Assembly (NCBI GenBank): GCA_020912385.1
Contig: CP087208.1
Span: 2,232,001-2,296,000 of the forward strand
DNA: 64,000 nt
Origin: Neofusicoccum parvum
Lineage: Eukaryota; Ascomycota; Dothideomycetes; Botryosphaeriales; Botryosphaeriaceae
Direction of reading: 5' to 3'
Shown one piece after another: positions 1 through 10,978 of this stretch; position 1 is the stretch's first letter, and the number at the start of each line of letters is the position of its first letter. A program made the translations under genes and the position numbers. The notes below the pieces were generated by a model. That model did no database searches and was not told the origin of the DNA. It saw only the letters and a list, made by a program, of their open reading frames with translations.

Positions 1-1881
1 ATCAGTGGTTGGCTAGCCACAGGAGACGCGGGAGTGCCGCCGGGGGGCTGACAAAGTTCCTAAGTGGGGCTTTGTCGGCAGGCCCGACGATACAGCGGGA
101 GAAGAAGGCATGAGGAGGGGTGGAGAGTGGAAGAGTTGGGGAAGCACGTCCCTGATACCTTACACTATACATATGGGAGGCGTAGACTCGTTTATCTTCA
201 TTTTCAACACACGGGAGTTTAAGAACACTGGGACACAAAGACATAGAAAGCGGGGGTCAGGACTTTTGAACTTCTCAGCTATGTCTCTTTGGATGGATTC
301 GGGGCGCAGAAGGGGCATGATCGCTTCGTATCGTTGGACTCTTCTTAGCAGGGCGTTTTTTCTTCTTCACCTCGTTCCGTCCGACAGATTCTTTGTTCGG
401 ATGGATGCAGTACATTACACGTTTAGTTTGTTGCCGTAGCGCTGGCTGACTTTTTTTCCCTTCACACGATTGCACATGAGTTAGATTTTTGGTCTTTGTT
501 TCTCTTCCAACAACAAAAAAGACAAGGATTTTCTCTATACACCTCACGATCGGGCCCTCTGATTACCAACCGCGGTTCAGACGTGTTGTTAAATAGAAGT
601 CCAAGGTGCAAACGACCCGAATGACGGCATTGGCCGACTGTCCTTGTCTTTACTGCGCCGCATCTCCGGGTAAGCGGGCGGCAAAAGTCACGAAAAAGCT
701 TGTTTGCGGAGGAAGGGGTTCAAAACGTGCGGCTCACACGGTGCCCGTGTGGGTCTCGTCAGCCCTACGGAAGTAATTTGGCCGTTGGCTTGGTTGTGCT
801 ACTTTTAAACGATGCATGCAGTAATCAACGTCGGATGGCTCGTGATGCTCTCGACAAAGACACTGACGGGTCAGGAGTCCGGAGAAAAGGGGCTCCATGC
901 TTTCCGTCCGGCTTGCCTTGCAGGACTGCCGGTAATTCGTCCGGTGGTGCATTGACGGCCGAATGCCTCGTCGCCCTCAATGCCGAGGACAGGGCAACCA
1001 GCCTGTTTTTTTGTCCGTTCTGGCTGGCCTCTTGCATGACGGTCGAGGTCGGGGGGCCTGGGTTGATGCGCGCAGGGATTCTGAGTCAGTGCCACAGGCG
1101 CAGACGCAATTGATGCCAGCTTTTCTTCGGCTCGGGGAAACTGGCTGCAGATAGGCGGAGGCTCGGCAGTTGGAGACGCGGAAGGGGGGCTGGTGCTGCG
1201 ACAACGGACAGTCGATCACCTTCGACGACAGAGGAGGGAACGGCAGTCGTCATCGAGACGCCGGGTGTGGCGGCAGCGTTGGATGTGAGGTTTGGTGTCA
1301 AGCTGCGGGCGTGTCGGCAGCTGAAGACGCGTTTGGCCAAACACGAAAGGCACGGCAGAACGAGAAAAGGGTTCGTGGCAGGGGTCTGGCAACGGGCTGA
1401 CTGAGGAACCCCAAGGGCTCGCTGCAGCCAGTGAGAGCGGCGCGGCCCTGTGGCTTGCTGCGGCGCAGTGGTCCCGCGCGTCCAGGCGCAAGGGCGGTGG
1501 ACCCTCCGACCCCCAGGAAATGCCATTGCGGCCGCTGATGGGGGCCACGCCCGGGTAGCTTGCCGGGCTGGTCTCACCTTCCTGTCTCCTTCTCTCGCCC
1601 TTACGTCTTCCTAGCCGCCTCGCCGTCGTCCCGCTCGCTCTTTCGACACCTCGTGTCATCCGCGTTGCCGCCGAGCTCTCGAACCGCCCGCTGAGGAACT
1701 ATGCTGAGCGCTGTGCGGCGTAGCTGATCCCACGAGCGTGCTCTGTCCTTTCCTCCAGCCTTGTCCTCCACCCATTCCGCTCGCTGTCCGCGCCGTCCGG
1801 TCCTCGAATCCACCCAACCTCCCACCGCATAATCCCCACCCGTTCGAACGCACTTAGTCCAGCCCTCGCGCCGCCGCCGCA
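1..1881. other. No recognisable gene; probable upstream region
   Basis: I see no protein family, RNA gene or repeat here. Short open frames exist on both strands but have the biased composition expected of shadow frames in GC-rich DNA, and none shows a domain. The last few hundred bases are the presumed promoter and 5' leader of the glycosyltransferase-like gene starting at 1882. A gene whose coding part lies mostly left of the window cannot be excluded. Confidence 0.5.
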
Positions 1882-3490
1882 ATGCTAGTCCCCGGCTACA
1901 AGAAGAGTTCCTCAAATGGCGGCCTCCGCATCGGCATCGGCAACGGGCTTCCCTACAGCCCCAACTACAGCCCGACCCACCGCCGCAACTTCCGCCTCAA
2001 TGCGCGCAACCTGCTGCTCCTCACCGCGTCTCTCTGCTTCGTGCTGCTCCTCTGGAACATGCGCTCGCCCTCGTCGTCCACCGCCGTCGGCAAGCCGCTT
2101 CCGCGCTACTGGTCCATCACCGGGCAGACAGACCTCGAGGGCGTGGCGGCGTGGCCCAAGCCCAGGGACTTCAGGGTGGTGGGGCTCGTCTTCTTCGGGC
2201 GTCCGGTCAGCGTGTCCATCCTGGACTGCTACCTGAAGCGCAACCTGGCGCGCAACGGCGGGTTCTTGGATGAGGTGATCTTCCTGGCGCGGACGGAGAT
2301 TGAGGCGGACCTGGCGTGGTTGGATGCGCTGGTGGCGGATGAGCCGGCGTACACGAGGCACGACCTGCAGTTTGAGGGGATCGACTACGCGACGGCGTAC
2401 GACGTGTGCGAGAACGGGACCATGTACATCAAGATGGACGACGACTTGGTGAGTCGGATCCCTTGACGTTCCCTTTTGCGGTGCGGTTTTGGGGCTGGGG
2501 TCTGGGATTCTGGGTTTTGGGTTCGGGGCTGGGACGGGATCCAGGGTGTTCGGAAATTGCGCGACACAGAAGAGACGGAGAGGCTGACGGACCCTGGTGT
2601 TTTTAGGTTTTCATCGAGGACCACGCAATCGCGACGCTCGTCCAGCACAAGCTCGAGCACCCGGAGAACTTCGTCGTCGCCGCCAACGTCGTCAACCAGC
2701 CATCGCTCAGCTGGATGCACTATCGCTGGGGCGCCATCAAGGCCTACTTCCCGGAGCTGTCGCCGCCTAGCGCGGATGAGAGGGCGAAGCAGGGCCGCTG
2801 GAGGCCGTCGGAGCTGCCCAGATGGAGCGGGCCCGAAGACTACCATATTTCCGAGGAGGACAAGCTTGAGCCGCCCTTCGAGGGCCACCGCTGGCTGCCG
2901 CTGGGCGACGAGTATCCGATCGAACAAACGCCGATTTCGACGACGAGCTTCGATGCATTCTCGCAGGGATTGTGGCATTGGCAGGTTGCGGCGCAGGAGC
3001 ACTACAGCTTCTTCGAGCACCTGGAGGACAACAGTCTGTGGAAGTGTGAGTCGATGAGCACAACGGCGAGGCGGATGGGGATTGAGCGCTGACAGACCGG
3101 CGTTTTGCAGACAAGTTCCACACGCTGGACTATCACTTCATGCGCATGGGCATCCAGATGATTGCAATCTGGGGTGACGACATTATTGCCAGCGACATTC
3201 ACCACGGAAACGGTGACGACGAATATCACTTCACGGAGGTCATGACCAAGAAGACAGGGAGGCGTAAGTCTGCTCAAGGCATCACTTGAGAAAGAGGGCC
3301 ATTGAGAACTAACGGCTTTCCAGACGCCGTCGTCGACGGGCGTGCCATCGTCTCGCATTACACGTTCCTTCCCCAGCGCAGCGGGCTGGAGTCGACGGAC
3401 ATCCTCGAGCGCTACAGAGCTTACGCGCAGGAGATGATTTGTCCCGGAACGTACGTCCCGCCTCCGCCTACCACGGCCCCGTCCTCGTGA
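1882..3490 (+). CDS. Type II membrane glycosyltransferase-like protein
   Basis: Spliced model of four exons: 1882-2448, 2607-3045, 3111-3263 and 3324-3490, giving 441 aa. All introns are GT-AG and the frame is kept across each junction. A short basic N-terminus is followed by one hydrophobic helix at about residues 43-59 and a long lumenal part, the topology of a Golgi type II glycosyltransferase. The first splice rebuilds the motif MDDDLVFIEDH (aspartates 186-188), a DxD-like metal and nucleotide-sugar site. A charged, Trp/His-rich region follows. The donor sugar and acceptor cannot be read from sequence, and I do not recognise a specific CAZy family. The start is the first ATG after a GC-rich leader and gives a complete signal-anchor. 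The C-terminus is proline-rich. Confidence 0.75.
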
Positions 3491-4092
3491 GGCTGTACAA
3501 CGATGGTCATTTCCGGCGTTTTTGAAAGGTTATGTGGATGGCATTTTTGGGTATACACGGTGCACGGCTGGCGCTGTAAGCATTGAAACGCAAGCAAGCT
3601 GGCGCAGGGTAGATGGTTTTGCATGAGCTCGTTCTGTTGGCATTTCTGGACGGTGTTGGGTTTAGACCGCTGGCTTGTGGCTGCGCGCGTTCTGCAGATA
3701 AAAGAGAGGAGCACAGCAGCGAGGATGGATAATTGATCTTAGAGGAGCGGAACAACATGAACACGCCGTGGCAGCAATGGGCGACGCGCACACGAGGTGG
3801 GATGGCTGATCCGCGGACGCGCGCTGCATGACTATGACTATGCATACGACTCCGTGTCAACCCCAGCACCCTGCCTGCTGACGCAACGCCGTCCCCCGAC
3901 TTAGAAGGCCTCGTCTTGCTGCAAGTCTCAACCGCTCCCGCCCCGTGTCCCCTGGCCGCACGTGAGGACCAGCCCTCAGCCCCGCGGAATCCAGCCGCGT
4001 CCCCGCCGCCAATTCCGCCCCGCGCCCGCGCGCTCGTCCAAAAATTAATCTCCGGGGCTCCGCCGCGCAGACGTCCAACCGCTGCCGCCGCC
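3491..4092. other. Intergenic: 3' end of glycosyltransferase gene, promoter of yih1
   Basis: No gene is seen. An in-frame ATG at 3916 would extend the next protein by 59 residues, but that extension is low-complexity Pro/Ala/Arg sequence outside the RWD domain and is more likely 5' leader. Confidence 0.5.
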
Positions 4093-4989
4093 ATGAACCA
4101 AGACCTCGACGATGAAATCACCTCGATAAACTCCATCTACGACGAGTCGACCCTGAGCGCCATCCCCCCCGTGCCCGGCCCGCCTTCTTCCTCCACGCTA
4201 TGCGCCCTGCGCCTCCCCTCGCTGCCCTCCATCGTCCTGCGCCTTGACTTCCCCCACGACTACCCGGACGCCCCGCCGTCGGTCCTCGGCACCCAGAGCG
4301 TCGGCGACGACGTGCCGAAGGGGTTTGGGAGAAGGGTGGTCGACGTGGTGCGCGATGTCCTGGCGCGCGTGTACCGGCCCGGCGAGCCGTGCGTGTTCGA
4401 CCTGCTCGAGGACGTGGGCGAGATGGTGGAGCGCGAGCGCGACGCTGCGGGCGAGGAGGCCCAGGCCCAGGCCCGGCACGAAGACGGTTTGACATCCCAA
4501 CCGGACCCCAGCAGTAACGCGCTCTCAACGGTCGGGCCGCCGCAGATCGAGGACCTGGGACCCCCGCCGCCGTGGGCCGCGAGCGAGCCGCTCACCGAGA
4601 AGAAGAGCGTGTTCCTGGGCCGCGCCGCCGAGGTGCACGGCACCGACGACGCGAAGCGGTACATCGCGCACCTGCTGGCCACCGACAAGAAGGCCGCGAG
4701 GGCGACGCACAACATCACGGCCTGGCGCATCCACGGCCAGGGCGGCGCGCAGTTTCAGGATTGCGACGACGACGGCGAGACGGCCGCCGGTGGGCGCGTG
4801 CTGCATTTGCTGCAGCTGATGGATGTGTGGGATGTCGTCGTGGTCGTGACGAGGTGGTATGGCGGCGTGCAGTTGGGGCCGGATCGTTTTCGGCTTATCA
4901 ACCAGGCCGCAAGGGACGCATTGGTTACGGGAGGGTTCGTGAGAGAGGAGAAGAAGGAGGGGGGTGGGAAGAAGAAGGGGAAGAAGTAG
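4093..4989 (+). CDS. yih1: Yih1/IMPACT-like regulator of Gcn2
   Basis: Single-exon protein of 298 aa. The N-terminal part is an RWD domain beginning MNQDLDDEITSINSIYDES, the typical opening of Yih1/IMPACT/Gcn2 RWD domains. After an acidic linker comes the UPF0029 (YigZ/IMPACT) domain, with EKKSVFLGRAAEV at its start and VVVVTRWYGGVQLGPDRF near its end, both diagnostic. Family knowledge: Yih1 binds Gcn1 through the RWD domain, competes with the eIF2-alpha kinase Gcn2 and dampens the amino-acid starvation response in the cytosol. The start at 4093 was chosen because it opens directly into the RWD domain. The tail is Lys/Glu/Gly-rich. Length matches fungal homologues. Confidence 0.93.
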   Translation: MNQDLDDEITSINSIYDESTLSAIPPVPGPPSSSTLCALRLPSLPSIVLRLDFPHDYPDAPPSVLGTQSVGDDVPKGFGRRVVDVVRDVLARVYRPGEPCVFDLLEDVGEMVERERDAAGEEAQAQARHEDGLTSQPDPSSNALSTVGPPQIEDLGPPPPWAASEPLTEKKSVFLGRAAEVHGTDDAKRYIAHLLATDKKAARATHNITAWRIHGQGGAQFQDCDDDGETAAGGRVLHLLQLMDVWDVVVVVTRWYGGVQLGPDRFRLINQAARDALVTGGFVREEKKEGGGKKKGKK

Positions 4990-5586
4990 TAGTAGGTAGG
5001 GTGTTGAGTGGATCTTTTAGCTGCCCCGGAGTTGGCTGGCCCTGATAGACATGATTTCCTCTGGCATACGCCAAAAGCATGAGATGAATCATGTCCTGTA
5101 AGTGAATGGTGAGAGCCGCTTTTCCAGAGTGAATCTCAACCATCCTCATCCACGTGCTGCACTGGCTTGGGAAAAATTCAGAACAAATACGCCTGCATCC
5201 GACACCGAGCAGAGAAGGCGGAATCGATGATGGATACCAAATGGTACGAGCTTACCTGCATCAAATTGCCACGGCAAGATACTAGAGAGGTAATATATAA
5301 TCCATATCAGCCGGATCCCCTTTCACCAATGTAGTAGCAGGACATATGGCCACACGGTAGAGCGAGTATGCTGCCTAGCAATGACCGAAGCGCCGCAGAC
5401 TACTCTGTAGATCGAGAATTCGGTCTGCGGGAGGAACTGTTTTGCCTTCTCCTATTCTCTTGACATTGCCTCCCAATTGACGCTTGCTCTCTTTGTTGTC
5501 TCAGTTCATGATTCTTAATTCAACGTTGAATTGTCTTCATTATTCTCTTATTTTTGTCATCAAGTAGCTCTTTCTTTTCTAAATCT
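4990..5586. other. Convergent intergenic region
   Basis: Lies between the 3' ends of yih1 (plus) and the oxygenase gene (minus). Somewhat AT-richer than the coding flanks, as expected for two 3' untranslated regions. No gene or repeat recognised. Confidence 0.5.
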
Positions 5587-6818
5587 TTAAAAGACGTCGC
5601 CATTGCCATAAGACCCGGCACCGTCCTTGGTGATGGCATTGGCGCGCTCGAGAATGTACTCGCCTGCCCTGATGGGTGCGTACTTTGACGGGTTCTCTTC
5701 CGTGACGCAGTTCGGGAGCGTCTGTTGATACCATCAGTTTCACAGTTCCCGTCGGGACAAAGAGGCGAGGGAGAGCGTACCTCGACAACCTGGTCGTAGT
5801 TGATGCTGAAAAAGAACGGCACGCTATACCTGGCTTCCTTCGTCCTGTTGACAACCCTGTGCACCGTGCTTTTGTACGTATCGTTCGTCCACCTCATCAT
5901 AAAATCGCCCACATTGACAATCAAGCCCCCCTCAACCTTGCCGATCGGCACCCACTTCCCCTCGGGCGACAGGACCTCCAGGCCCGGCGTGCTGCTCGGC
6001 AGCAGTAGCGTGAAGCACTCGTAGTCCGAGTGGGCGCCGAGCCCAATCTCATCATCCCCCTGCTTCGCCTCGACCTCCTTCTCCTTCGCAGGGTAGTACA
6101 TCAACCGCGCAATGCCGCCGGGATGCGTCACCATGTCGTCGAAATGGTCCTCGGGCAGGCGCAGGCTCAATGCGAACAGGCGGAACAGGTGCCTCGCGAG
6201 GGCCAGGCACTCGCCGTAGTAGGCCTTCACGCCGTCGAAGAAGCCGGGCAGCTCGGCCTCCTTGGGCCACAGGTTCGCGCCCTCGGGGCCGGGGCGCGAG
6301 CCGTCCAGCTCGACGTACTTGCCGTCGCCGCCGCGGGCGTCGAGGCGCTCCTCGTAGCCCCAGTTGAAGCCCTCCTTGGTCTCCTGGCCGTTGCCCTCGA
6401 CGAAGGTGGTGTAGGCGGGCGGCTCGTAGCCGCGGTGCAGGGTGCTCTGGCGCATGTGCAGGGCCTCCTTCTGCGGGGCGCTCAGCTCGTGGAAGAAGCG
6501 GCGCGCCTGCTCCAGCACGCCCGCACACACGGCGTCCGGGATGCCATGGCCTGTGATGGTGAAGAAGCCCGACGTCGTGCACGCGGCGCGGATCTGGGCG
6601 GCAACGGCCTGGCGCTGGGCGAGCGTCGACGACGGCCCGAACGACGGGGTGAGGTCAATGGTCGGGATGGCGAAGGCGGCGGCGGGAGCAGCCCCGGAGC
6701 TGCTGGTCCCGGCTGCCAGGCGGGTCTGCAGGTAGGACGCCGCGCCTTGGCGGGCGGCCTCGGAGGTGGTCCTGTCGAAGGCCGGCGGGGTGTAGGGTTG
6801 CTGGACTGAGGCGGCCAT
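5587..6818 (-). CDS. 2-oxoglutarate/Fe(II)-dependent oxygenase (IPNS-like)
   Basis: Two exons on the minus strand, 6818-5781 and 5721-5587, with a GT-AG intron of 59 bp; 390 aa. The N-terminal DIOX_N region (about 50-170) holds the signature FFTITGHGIPD. The C-terminal double-stranded beta-helix carries the iron triad H263-x-D265 (GAHSDYECFT) and H320 (STVHRVVN). R330-x-S332 matches the 2-oxoglutarate-binding RxS. All catalytic residues are present, so the enzyme should be active. The family includes isopenicillin-N-synthase-like, flavonol-synthase-like and many fungal secondary-metabolism hydroxylases; the substrate cannot be told. Neighbours are housekeeping genes, so a pathway role is not supported. 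Without splicing the frame would run into an unrelated tail ending at 5520. Confidence 0.9.
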
Positions 6819-7343
6819 GGCGTCTCTCAGAGGGGAAGTGTGTCGCGTGCCTCTCTTGGCTGTCTCTTGCTTCGCTTGGCCGCTCCCGGGGGCTGTTTGG
6901 GAGAAGAGGCTTGGTAAGTCAGGAGGCGTTGCTTGAACTTTATGGCGCTGGTTCTGGAAGGCGGAGGGTGGGGTTGGCGGGCGGCGGCGGGGGGGCCGCG
7001 GCGATTGCTCGCGCAGGCCGTCGGTCGTCGTCTGCGGTGTATCTTATCGCAGCGCCGCCGCAGGAGCGCTCCGTCGAGGCCGCGCTGCTGCGCTGTTTAC
7101 GTCATCCGCGTTACTGCCCGTTTCGGCATCTGCTGCCGACGCCGAGCAGCTGCAGAGGCACGCCCCCGGATGCCGCCGACCGCCAGTGCAGAACACGGGG
7201 TACCTTCTGTTGGTCTGTGTACACGTATCTTTGCATCGCTACTACGTACGTGTGCCTAGCAACCCCGGACCGTCCGCCCATGAAGAACCCCGAGAACCCC
7301 GGCGCCCACACAGCTCCCACTTTTTTGTTCTTCCTGCCGTCGT
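6819..7343. other. Intergenic: oxygenase promoter and pho89 3' region
   Basis: Both flanking genes are on the minus strand, so this holds the oxygenase promoter next to 6818 and the 3' untranslated region of the phosphate permease next to 7343. The part near 6950-7080 is GC-rich. No gene seen. Confidence 0.5.
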
Positions 7344-9221
7344 CTATGCAGAGTAGCCGAAGCGAGGCGCGTTGATGATGATGCCCATCAGGCAGCCCGA
7401 CACGATGCCGGTGACTGGCAGCGTGATGAACCACCCGAAGTAAATCCAGGACACCATGCGCCAGTTGATCGTGCGCCACGTGCCCGAGCAGAGGCCGACG
7501 CCGACCGTGGCACCGGTAATGCACTGCGTGGTCGAGATGGGGAGCGCCAGCTGCGTCGCCATGATGATCGTGATGGCGCTGCCCAGCTCCATCGAGAACC
7601 CGCGAGACGGAGAGTGCAGCGTGATGCGGTTGCCCAGGTTGCGCATGATGTTGTAGCCGTATGTCCAGAGCCCGATGACAATGCCTGCACCGCCAAACGC
7701 CAGAATCCACGTCGGGACCGGTGTCTCGGAGGACGTCTCGCCGGTGCGCCAGATGAGGTAGATGGTTGCGAAGGGGCCGACGGCGCTGTCGGAGACGTGG
7801 TGGTCAGTGGCTATCCATGGTGTGTGCAGAGAGTACTTACTTGGACACATCGTTGGCACCGTGGGTAAACGAGGCGGTGGCCGCCGTCATGATTTGGAGG
7901 AACGAGTACATGTACTCGGCGCGATTGTCGTAGTGCGCAGCGTGCGCTTCACGCTCGTCGATGTTGCCGGAAAGGAAGTCCTGCTTCTTCTGCGCCGAGA
8001 CAACGTCTTGCTCAACCCCGTGGAGGAAAGCCTTCTTTGCCAGGTAGAACAGGACGGCAGGACTGTAAATGGGGCCTTCGGGACGAGTGCCTTTGATGTC
8101 CTCGGCAATCCCACCCTCGTGCCCAGCCTCCTTTGCCTTGATGTCAGGCGACGGGCCGGGCGTGTCGGTGTCTGACGTGACGTAAGGGGCCTTCTCAATA
8201 TCATCTGGGCTATTGTGCTGTGCACGAAGGCGCTCCTCCTCAACTTCGTCCCCGGTCTTGTGGCCGGCGTAGTAGTCCTTGATGTCGTTGACACCTTCAG
8301 GGCGGGGCGGGATCTCGCCGCGCTTGAGCAGGAGAGGACCCTGTGGGATGTGCCACCACTTGAGCGTCCAGTCGCCGTTGACGACCTTGCGCCAGAGGTA
8401 AGGAAGGAAAAAGATGGTGACGAGGAGCGCAACCCCACCCGCAACACCAAGCACGCATCCGGCAATTTCGCCGCCAGTGAGGTTAATGCGTTCGGATGCC
8501 CCCTTCCAGACGATGAGCACTGTGGCGCTATGTCAGTCCAAGTACGTCGCTTCGGTCCCAACTAACTTACTGGTCAAAAGGCCAGACGTCAGTGCGAAGT
8601 AGAACGGGATCGCGTAGAAGGCGTTCTTGACAGGGTTCTCCCGCAGCATGACGCCAAATTTGGTGATCAAGAAGATGATTGCACCCATCACTCCTGAAAT
8701 TCCAGGAGCGCAGACCCAAGCCAGAAACACGGCAGACACGCCGTCAATACTCCAGTCAATACCACTAGCTCCGACGGTGGCAATGCCGACACCGAGCACG
8801 CCACCCATGATGGAGTGCGTGGTGCTGACAGGCAATCCAATCCTCGTAGCGAATGTGAGGTAGATCGACGAGGAAACGACGGCGCATACCATGGCCAGCA
8901 TGAGCACAGCGGGGTCGGTCTCGAAGATTTCCGTCTTGATGATCTTCGTGCGGATGGTCTCGGACACGCGAGCACCAACACCGAGGGCACCACCGAACTC
9001 CATGACCGTGGCAATGCCCATAGCCTGACCCATCGTCAACGACCGCGAGGACACGGACGTGGCAAACGAGTTGGCTACATCGTTGGCTCCTTGATTCGAG
9101 CGTCAGCGTGAAGTGTTCTCCTTGCAATGGTCAGAAGTGGTCAGGTACCGATGTTGAATGCATCAAGGAAGGCGAAGATGACGCCGATGGCGAAGAGGTA
9201 ATCATACTGGTGCAACACCAT
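7344..9221 (-). CDS. pho89: Pho89-type Na+/phosphate symporter (PiT family)
   Basis: Four exons on the minus strand: 9221-9149, 9089-8571, 8519-7841 and 7785-7344, giving 570 aa, the length of yeast Pho89 and Neurospora Pho-4. Both PiT signature repeats are present and intact: GANDVANSFAT near the N-terminus, rebuilt across intron 1, and GANDVSNAVGP near the C-terminal half, rebuilt across intron 3. Intron 2 uses the acceptor at 8521-8520, because this restores the expected GLLTMLIVWKG; the nearer upstream AG would shift the frame. About ten to twelve membrane spans surround a large hydrophilic central loop rich in Glu/Asp/Pro. Family role: plasma-membrane high-affinity phosphate uptake driven by sodium, most useful at alkaline pH. 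PacC-like sites lie upstream. Confidence 0.95.
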
Positions 9222-10462
9222 CTTTGCGGGTTGTGTCACCTGGAATGGGAAAAGGTGTATTTGCGGTGGTTCTAAGAAGAGTACTCGACAGCAGCTCCGG
9301 ACTGCGGGTACTTTATAGGAGCATCAGAGATCAGATCATGTTACAGTTGAAAAACCGACCCGGGGAATTGGACGTCTAGCCACCAACTGACAAGCATCCT
9401 CTCTGAATGTGTTTTGCCGCTTTAGCTTGTGCGTATGAGGCTGCGAGGTCCCGATGTGACAATGGGTCTTGGGCGCTCTTGGAGGCTCTTGGGAGATCCG
9501 CCGAAACACCAATTGGGCCGAACGTAGGGCAGTGATATCCCAGGCCCGTCCCTGTGATAGGAAACTTGCCAAGCTTCCGCCCTCGCCTGCCCTTGGGGCC
9601 GCGTCGGCGAAGGCGTCACCCGCTGGGTCGCCAAGCGGGAGCCCGCTGCCAAGCCCGCTGCAAGTTAGGAGCCAATCAGATCGGCGTGTTTCACCATGTG
9701 CACAAGGTTTAGGACTGCTACACTTCTCGCCTCAGTTCTCCAGTTTCCAAGACAGGAAAAGACGGGAAGTTGACTCGCCTTTGCCCAATCCGCTCCCGGC
9801 TGAGGAGCCCACAGTGATGCCGTGGCTGCGGTCTTCCACCCTCCCAGGAGTGCCGACAACCGGTTGGCTCCAGCGAAAGAGCACAGACGACTGCTGCAGG
9901 ATCCTCAGGTTATTCTGCACAGGCGGCCAAGACAGCCGAGAGACCTGATATTACGGCGGTGCGTCTGCGCCGCATTGCAATCAATATTCCCGCATCCTGA
10001 ACACGAGCATAAGCTGACCACGCGGGCCTTAAAACCCTAAGGGCAGTGAAGAGCAAAAGAGGCAGCAGGACTTGCGCTATAGAATTAAGAAAGAATCCAT
10101 GGGTATCTTGTTACAGGGGTGCGAGAAAAAGCTGAATCCAAACGCCAAAGGTTCCCCCAAATGTACAGAGAACAAGACCGTTTATGGAGCTTGGCCTGGA
10201 AAGAAAGCTTCAGACGACTTGCAGGAGCATGCATGTCTGCGGCCCGCGTTGGGCTCAAAACTCCCCGAGTCGGCCTTCACCCATCCAATTGGGTCTGACT
10301 GGGACTGCATGGCCAGCGTCGAGGAGGCGGCGGGGTGACCCGGTGGACTTGGCCATTCCAGAACCCAGATAATCCCAGCTTCGAGGCTGCGCATGCAAAA
10401 GCAGGTCCAGCGGTTCCAGCGTCAGGATATGCGGGTTATTGCGCCGGAGTGGACCTTCCGCA
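9222..10462. other. Intergenic: long upstream region of pho89
   Basis: About 1.2 kb between the pho89 start and the 3' end of the coiled-coil gene, both on the minus strand. The proximal 450 bp hold a cluster of GCCAAG hexamers and a CCAAT box, listed separately. I found no CACGTG Pho4-type site. No convincing coding frame. Confidence 0.5.
9568..9677. promoter_or_regulatory. Cluster of PacC-like GCCAAG sites plus CCAAT box
   Basis: GCCAAG occurs at 9568, 9630 and 9648, and CCAATCAG at about 9672. They lie about 350-450 bp upstream of the pho89 start codon. GCCARG is the published target of PacC/Rim101, the alkaline-pH regulator of filamentous fungi, and CCAAT is bound by the HAP/AnCF complex. 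Alkaline control would suit a sodium-phosphate symporter. Binding is an inference: hexamers arise by chance, and this region is GC-rich. Confidence 0.4.
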
Positions 10463-10978
10463 TCACTCCACCAATCTTGCCGACGATGAAAACGACTTCT
10501 CTGAAGCCTTGATCTTGCGGCGCAGATACTGGACACGACGCTTGGTGACCTGCAGCTTCTGGCGCACCGTGTCGATGCGACCTCTGGTGGCACCCAACTT
10601 CGTCTGCGTATCCGTCATCATGTCGCGCACGCGGCCACGGCTTTCGGCAATCTTCTCCTGGAATCCAACGGCGCGCCGCATGAGAGGGCAAGTTAAGCGA
10701 CGAGGGAAAATCTCCAGGCTCTCGCAGATTTGCTTCTTGATCTTGGCCTTCTCCAGGTCGACTTCGCGGATGAAGTCCTGGGCGTCCTCGAGGCATTTGG
10801 TCCATGATTCGACGGCTTCGTGCTCCTTGTCGAGAGCCTCTTCCAGGATGGTGACGAGCTCGATCTTCGCCTTCAGTTCGCGCTGGTCTGCCTTGAGTTG
10901 TTCTTGGAGCTGGGCGCGGCGACGACCGCCCGGGTCGGCCGTCTTCGCGGCGCGCGCTCGAGCCTGGGCCCGAGGCAT
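10463..10978 (-). CDS. Small coiled-coil protein, function unknown
   Basis: Uninterrupted frame of 171 aa. After a short Arg/Ala-rich start, residues of about 20-85 and 100-165 form charged heptad-like stretches (Leu, Lys, Glu, Arg rich; for example KAKIELVTILEEALDKEHE), separated by a short Pro/Cys-containing break. This composition differs from the Arg/Pro/Ser-rich shadow frames nearby and supports a real gene. I recognise no family. It could be a longer gene with further exons upstream, where a frame rich in low-complexity residues continues, but I cannot support one. Confidence 0.55.
   Translation of the reverse strand: MPRAQARARAAKTADPGGRRRAQLQEQLKADQRELKAKIELVTILEEALDKEHEAVESWTKCLEDAQDFIREVDLEKAKIKKQICESLEIFPRRLTCPLMRRAVGFQEKIAESRGRVRDMMTDTQTKLGATRGRIDTVRQKLQVTKRRVQYLRRKIKASEKSFSSSARLVE

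Noticed and set aside
110..547. Overlapping open frames on both strands
   Set aside because: No domain, no homology that I recognise, and composition as expected by chance.
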